A stretch of DNA of 34,274 nt, taken from contig NW_026516893.1 of assembly GCF_025766255.1 (NCBI RefSeq), positions 1 through 34,274 on the forward strand. The letters are read 5' to 3'. This DNA is from Zychaea mexicana. Taxonomy: Eukaryota; Mucoromycota; Mucoromycetes; Mucorales; Lichtheimiaceae. Shown piece after piece: positions 30,700-34,274 of this stretch. The notes under the pieces are model-generated. The model saw nothing but the letters and a program-made list of their open reading frames with translations, was not told where the DNA came from and did not search any database. The position numbers and the translations under genes are program-made. Position 1 is the first letter of the stretch, and every line of letters begins with the position of its first letter.

Positions 30700-32146
30700 C
30701 TAGATACGTCTTCTTGAATGGGGTGGTAGATGCTCGCTAATGTAAGTAGTTGTTAGTACTATATATAATAGTAGAAATGAAGTAGAAAAATTACCTAATA
30801 TCAGATTCAGAGGAATCAGAGTCATAATCAATATGATCAAGTAACCCATCATCTCTGTAATCAGCAAGATCAACAAAACTCATGCTATCTTGACCACTGT
30901 TTTCCTCTGAGTTGGAACGATGATATCTTGAGTAATCACCAGGTGCTCTTGTAGGCAAATCGGCAGCAATTTCCTCAAAGTTAACAGAAGTACTAGAAGT
31001 ACTACCCTCTTCAAACTGAATATCACGCAAGCCTTGTAAGAGGGATTGCCACTGGTTTTGATGCTTACGGCGCCATAGAAACTCTAAGAGTTTCCAAGGA
31101 CAAGCATCAACAGTACGATGACGACGATCAATAGTACATTTTACAGCTGTCCAAAATCCTATTACAAAAAAAGTAAGTCTAAGAAGATAAGAAAGCAAAA
31201 ATCAATCAAGAGAATAGTATACCTTCAATCATATTGGAGTTGAAAAGCTGATCGCCATCTGTATTCCCTCTGCTGTAGTTTACTGTGGCAAAACCAACAT
31301 CATGATTTACTGCTACATGATTATATCCTAACTGGCGCAGCCTCATATAAGGACGATGGCAGTCTGAAATGATTCTTGTACCAGGACGGATATATTGTTG
31401 GATTAAAGGAATCAATGTATCAGCTGTTCTATCTGGAACAATACAAAGAAAGGCCTTTCCTGCTTGACCAGACCGGTTTTCTACCATCCCAAAGACCCAA
31501 ACACCTAGAACTGGATGGCCACGATGATACTTGTTCTTGCCAAACTTGCTCTCATCAATCTGTACCTCGGTTACACCAGGCCCACCTAATAAAAACTTTT
31601 AGTTTCTTTTAAATTAAGGAAGAAAAGAAAAATATATAAACTTACCCGAAGTAATATCATCATCTGTAATATCATTATCCATGATCTGGTAAACATCAAA
31701 GATGATCTGTGCAACTGTACGGCGGTCAAGTTCCGTCACCTTTGTCAAAGCCTTTACCGAATTACCAGCAATGAAACCATGTAGGGTCCATAGGATATCA
31801 CGTAAGTCTGCCTTCCTACTATAGAAATATGACCCCTTGCTGACAGATTTTGTAGTCCTATTACAACAGCTTTTTGTGCAGCGCCATCTAGGACGTTTCT
31901 GACTTGGAGGCTAGGTAATATGCATCTCAGAGCCATTATCACAGTACATTGTTTCATTGAAGGCACCATTTTCGATCAGAAAACTATTTCAAGAAATTTT
32001 TCATAATAAGTAAAACTATTTATCATATATTACTTATAAATAAAAATAAAGTGAAACCCTTACGAGATAGCATCACTAGGCTTTGCAATCAACTCGGCAA
32101 ATCTCCTTATAGAAGGGAATTGGTTATTAGGGTGGGTAAAAGACAT
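30700..32146 (-). pseudogene. Merlin/ISXO2-like DDE transposase, five exons, one in-frame TAG
   Basis: Exons 32146-32064, 31983-31646, 31585-31223, 31158-30795 and 30736-30700, all joins in phase; about 394 residues. Start MSFTHPNNQFPSIRRFAEL. The N-terminal zinc-ribbon-like segment has YCDNGSEMH and WRCTKSCC. The DDE core has EVQIDESKFGKNKYHRG (D1), then RIISDCHRPY (D2) and NSNMIEGFW (E). A Ser/Asp-rich tail ends in HSRRRI; the last intron has a textbook TACTAAC branch point. TAG at 31913-31911, between HIT and PPSQKRPRW, is the only break, and Gln would fit. The terminal TAG is followed six bases later by TGA. Apart from that codon the gene looks intact. Confidence 0.85.
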
Positions 32147-32334
32147 GGTAAAATAAAAATGGATAAAGTTGAGGAAGATGAGATACTGGTTGGAAAATTT
32201 ATACTTAGCCCTTTTTATATTCTTAGAGTGTTCTTTTTATTCCCACAGCAAAATTATTTAGTAATCAGTATTATGTCATTCTTCTCACACAGATTTATAT
32301 TTGTCATCTACATTCCTGTATATTTCATCCTTTT

Positions 32335-32420
32335 TCCTATATAACAAGGTTTCTTTTTCCCATATAACAAGGTTTCTTTTTCCCATATAACAAGGCTTCT
32401 TTTTCCCATGTAACAAGGTT
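32335..32420. repeat. 24-25-bp minisatellite in the Merlin 5' flank
   Basis: About 3.5 copies of CATATAACAAGGTTTCTTTT + TCC. 32147-32823 otherwise holds no gene and is the 5' untranslated flank of the transposase. Confidence 0.8.
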
Positions 32421-32850
32421 CTTTTATAAAATGCAATTATCATTAGTCACTTTTAATATACATACTACTAATAACTCTTGAGCTTTATATCTTTCTCTAA
32501 TTGAAATTTTGATCAAATATACCCTTATCCCTTAGATATCATAGTAACGATTACTTATCTTCTAGTATTTTTTTGAGCTCAACACATCTCGCTATAATAT
32601 AGCTTTTAGTAGTATGTTTTTGTAGCTATTAAACCTAGTTATATAAAACTTCAAATTTTAAAAAATGTGAACTTTTACAAAAGCTGACCTCTTAGCTTCA
32701 AATGGCTGGTTCTCTTGCAATTTCTGCGCTGTGGCTTAGAAAATTGGAGATATGGAATTTCAGATATTGAACCAGATATATGTAGAATTTGAGGTTCGAT
32801 GTGTGACTCTATCTTTAATTAGAGGGGGGTACCTATATTGCTCATTAGCT

Positions 32851-32858
32851 AAGGGTCC
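32851..32858 (+). repeat. target-site duplication, right (AAGGGTCC)
   Basis: Second copy of the 8-bp duplication flanking the Merlin element. Confidence 0.9.
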
Positions 32859-33454
32859 AGTTTATTTTTTTCTCGTGGGGAAACTAGGAAGACCAAAGAA
32901 AAAAAAAGAATTCTCAAAAAGATATTGTATTTATAACTTATAAATGTATGTTACATAATTCAAATTCAGCTCCTATTTATTCTGTAAATAAAAGTCACAA
33001 TCTAAATTTGGGTATATTAAAGTATTTTTATCACTGAAGTCTTATCTATCAACTACTGATATTTTCTATCATCAAGTACTCATATCTTATCAGATACTCA
33101 TTCGTTTCAAATAAAACAAATAGTTTTAAGTTTACTCTACATTATACTACTACAGATGCTCTTTATAATTTTTTTAAATATCTAAAAAGTATAATACTAT
33201 AAATGTATAAGCAATGGGATCATCTATAGACTTACTATATAAAAATATATGCTTTTATACTTATTGGAACGAGGAAAAAAAGCTGCATCTGATGGTATAT
33301 TATTTATATGAAATAATCAGAATTGGTTGGATAACAGCAAAAACCAGTTTTTCAAAAAAAATTTACATTAAAGTTTGGCAAAAGGGGGATTTAAACTCGC
33401 ACCTTCTACTAAAGGTAGGACATAAGGCTAGTGCGTTAGACTACTTCACTAACG
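32859..33454 (-). repeat. arm border region X, inverted copy
   Basis: Reverse complement of 19813-20410, ending in the tRNA-like segment next to the second MITE. The 83-codon plus-strand frame here is a chance frame. Confidence 0.85.
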
Positions 33455-33455
33455 A

Positions 33456-33845
33456 AAAGTTTTGAAAAAACTAAAGCATATATGTCTGCTATTGCTTAGT
33501 CCGGGAAAACGTTTAGCTGTTGGGAAAACCAATTACCCGTCTATTTCCTTTTTAGGAAGTCACGTGATCTAAGCCACTTAGTAAGCCACTGAGCCACTGG
33601 GTAAATTCTTACAGTCACCCCTTGGGGGCTTAGTAAGTGGCTTAGATCACGTGACTTCCTAAAAAGGAAAAAGACGGGAAATTGGTTTTCCCGATGGCTA
33701 AACGTTTTCCGGGGGCTTGCTAAGTAGCTTAGATCACGTGACTTCCTAAAAAGGAAATAGATGGGTAATTGGTTTTCCCGACGGCTAAACGTTTTCCCGG
33801 ACTAAGCAATAGCAGACATATATGCTTTAGTTTTTTCAAAACTTT
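33456..33845. mobile_element. foldback MITE-like element, copy 2 (390 bp), on a palindrome axis
   Basis: Same 110-bp inverted ends and internal AGGAAGTCACGTGATC modules as 19421-19811. Both sides are flanked by region X in opposite orientations (ACTAACG | element | CGTTAGT), so it sits exactly on an axis of symmetry. Confidence 0.8.
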
Positions 33846-33846
33846 T

Positions 33847-34274
33847 CGTTAGTGAAGTAGTCTACGCACTAGCCTTATGTCCTACCTTTAGTAGAAGGTG
33901 CGAGTTTAAATCCCCTTTTGCCAAACTTTAATGTAAATTTTTTTGAAAAACTGGTTTTTGCTGTTATCCAACCAATTCTGATTATTTCATATAAATAATA
34001 TACCATCAGATGCAGCTTTTTTTCCTCGTTCCAATAAGTATAAAAGCATATATTTTTATATAGTAAGTCTATAGATGATCCCATTGCTTATACATTTATA
34101 GTATTATACTTTTTAGATATTTAAAAAAATTATAAAGAGCATCTGTAGTAGTATAATGTAGAGTAAACTTAAAACTATTTGTTTTATTTGAAACGAATGA
34201 GTATCTGATAAGATATGAGTACTTGATGATAGAAAATATCAGTAGTTGATAGATAAGACTTCAGTGATAAAAAT
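33847..34274 (+). repeat. arm border region X, third copy, cut by the window end
   Basis: Direct copy of 19813 to about 20245, with a few one-base length differences in T and A runs. It implies that the arm sequence may continue beyond the window. Confidence 0.85.

Larger units (their letters stand above)
30270..32850 (-). mobile_element. Merlin (ISXO2/IS1016-type) DNA transposon, 2581 bp
   Basis: Terminal inverted repeats are 27 bp (30270-30296 and 32824-32850), with the inner CAATATAGGTACCCCCC identical at both ends and the outer ten bases diverged. It is flanked by a perfect 8-bp duplication, AAGGGTCC, the size typical of Merlin. It encodes one spliced minus-strand transposase. The uninterrupted site in the left arm (20396-20440) confirms insertion rather than excision-prone alignment. 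Confidence 0.92.
26626..33454 (-). repeat. right arm of the giant inverted repeat, interrupted by Merlin
   Basis: Inverted copy of 19813-24054. 26626-30269 pairs base for base with 20411-24054, and 32859-33454 with the outer border. The intervening 30270-32858 is a Merlin insertion plus one target duplication. Confidence 0.92.

Noticed and set aside
19813..33454. The giant palindrome as a pure foldback-read assembly artefact
   Set aside because: The arms differ by a Merlin insertion with target duplication, a 1.2-kb insert and point changes, so they cannot be the two strands of one molecule; structural misassembly is still possible and is listed as a check.
33214..33465. 83-codon frame and its mirror 33875-34084
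   Set aside because: Falls in non-coding region X across its tRNA-like part; no protein features.

Overview
This window looks like nuclear DNA of a fungus. The genes have many short introns of about 30-270 bases, with GT donors (often GTAAGT), TACTAAC-like branch points, AATAAA signals and no operons. The mix of hAT, CACTA/Tnp2-like, Merlin, IS630/Tc1-like, PD-(D/E)XK and RecQ-linked elements fits an early-diverging (Mucoromycota-like) lineage best; that placement is inference from protein style only. I recognise no housekeeping gene. Essentially the whole window is mobile or mobile-derived sequence, much of it decayed.

Layout. 3-1175: 3' part of a hAT transposase with one in-frame stop, followed by a GGTTC-rich block and a 22-bp minisatellite. 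1971-2931: an AT-rich block of broken hydrophobic minus-strand frames that resembles organelle or linear-plasmid DNA. 3117-3869: a small Cys/His plus coiled-coil gene. About 4521-10545: a probable CACTA-like element with an eight-exon Tnp2-type transposase on the minus strand, a divergent accessory-type gene on the plus strand, and inverted AAAGG-rich ends. 10636-11650: an unrecognised multi-exon minus-strand gene. 11871-16077: the N-terminal half of a telomere-linked (TLH/RecQ-type) helicase relative, which stops at the Walker A region. 16186-16795: a small unrecognised spliced gene. 17862-19410: tandem repeats, a diverged direct-repeat pair and a tRNA-like sequence.

19421-34274 is the most striking part. 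A 390-bp foldback MITE-like repeat is followed by a 4.24-kb arm (19813-24054) that recurs inverted at 26626-33454. Each arm carries a Tc1-like TA-flanked unit and an IS630-like DD34E transposase. Between the arms lie a PD-(D/E)XK nuclease-like gene with its own short inverted repeats and a 1.2-kb AT-rich insert holding a chromodomain fragment. The right arm is interrupted by a Merlin (ISXO2-like) transposon with an 8-bp target duplication, and the left arm preserves the empty site. A second MITE copy sits on a second palindrome axis at about 33650, after which the arm sequence starts again.

Two patterns cross element boundaries. (1) Sixteen independent in-frame TAA/TAG codons fall where glutamine would restore the frame, and five TGA codons fall where arginine would; none falls at tryptophan. 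This suggests C-to-T decay in a CpA/CpG context (RIP-like) or, less likely, TAR read as glutamine. (2) The recurrent frameshifts are almost all a loss of one base in a short A/T run, which suggests either real decay or homopolymer errors in a long-read assembly. Both can be tested against reads and a genome-wide code inference.
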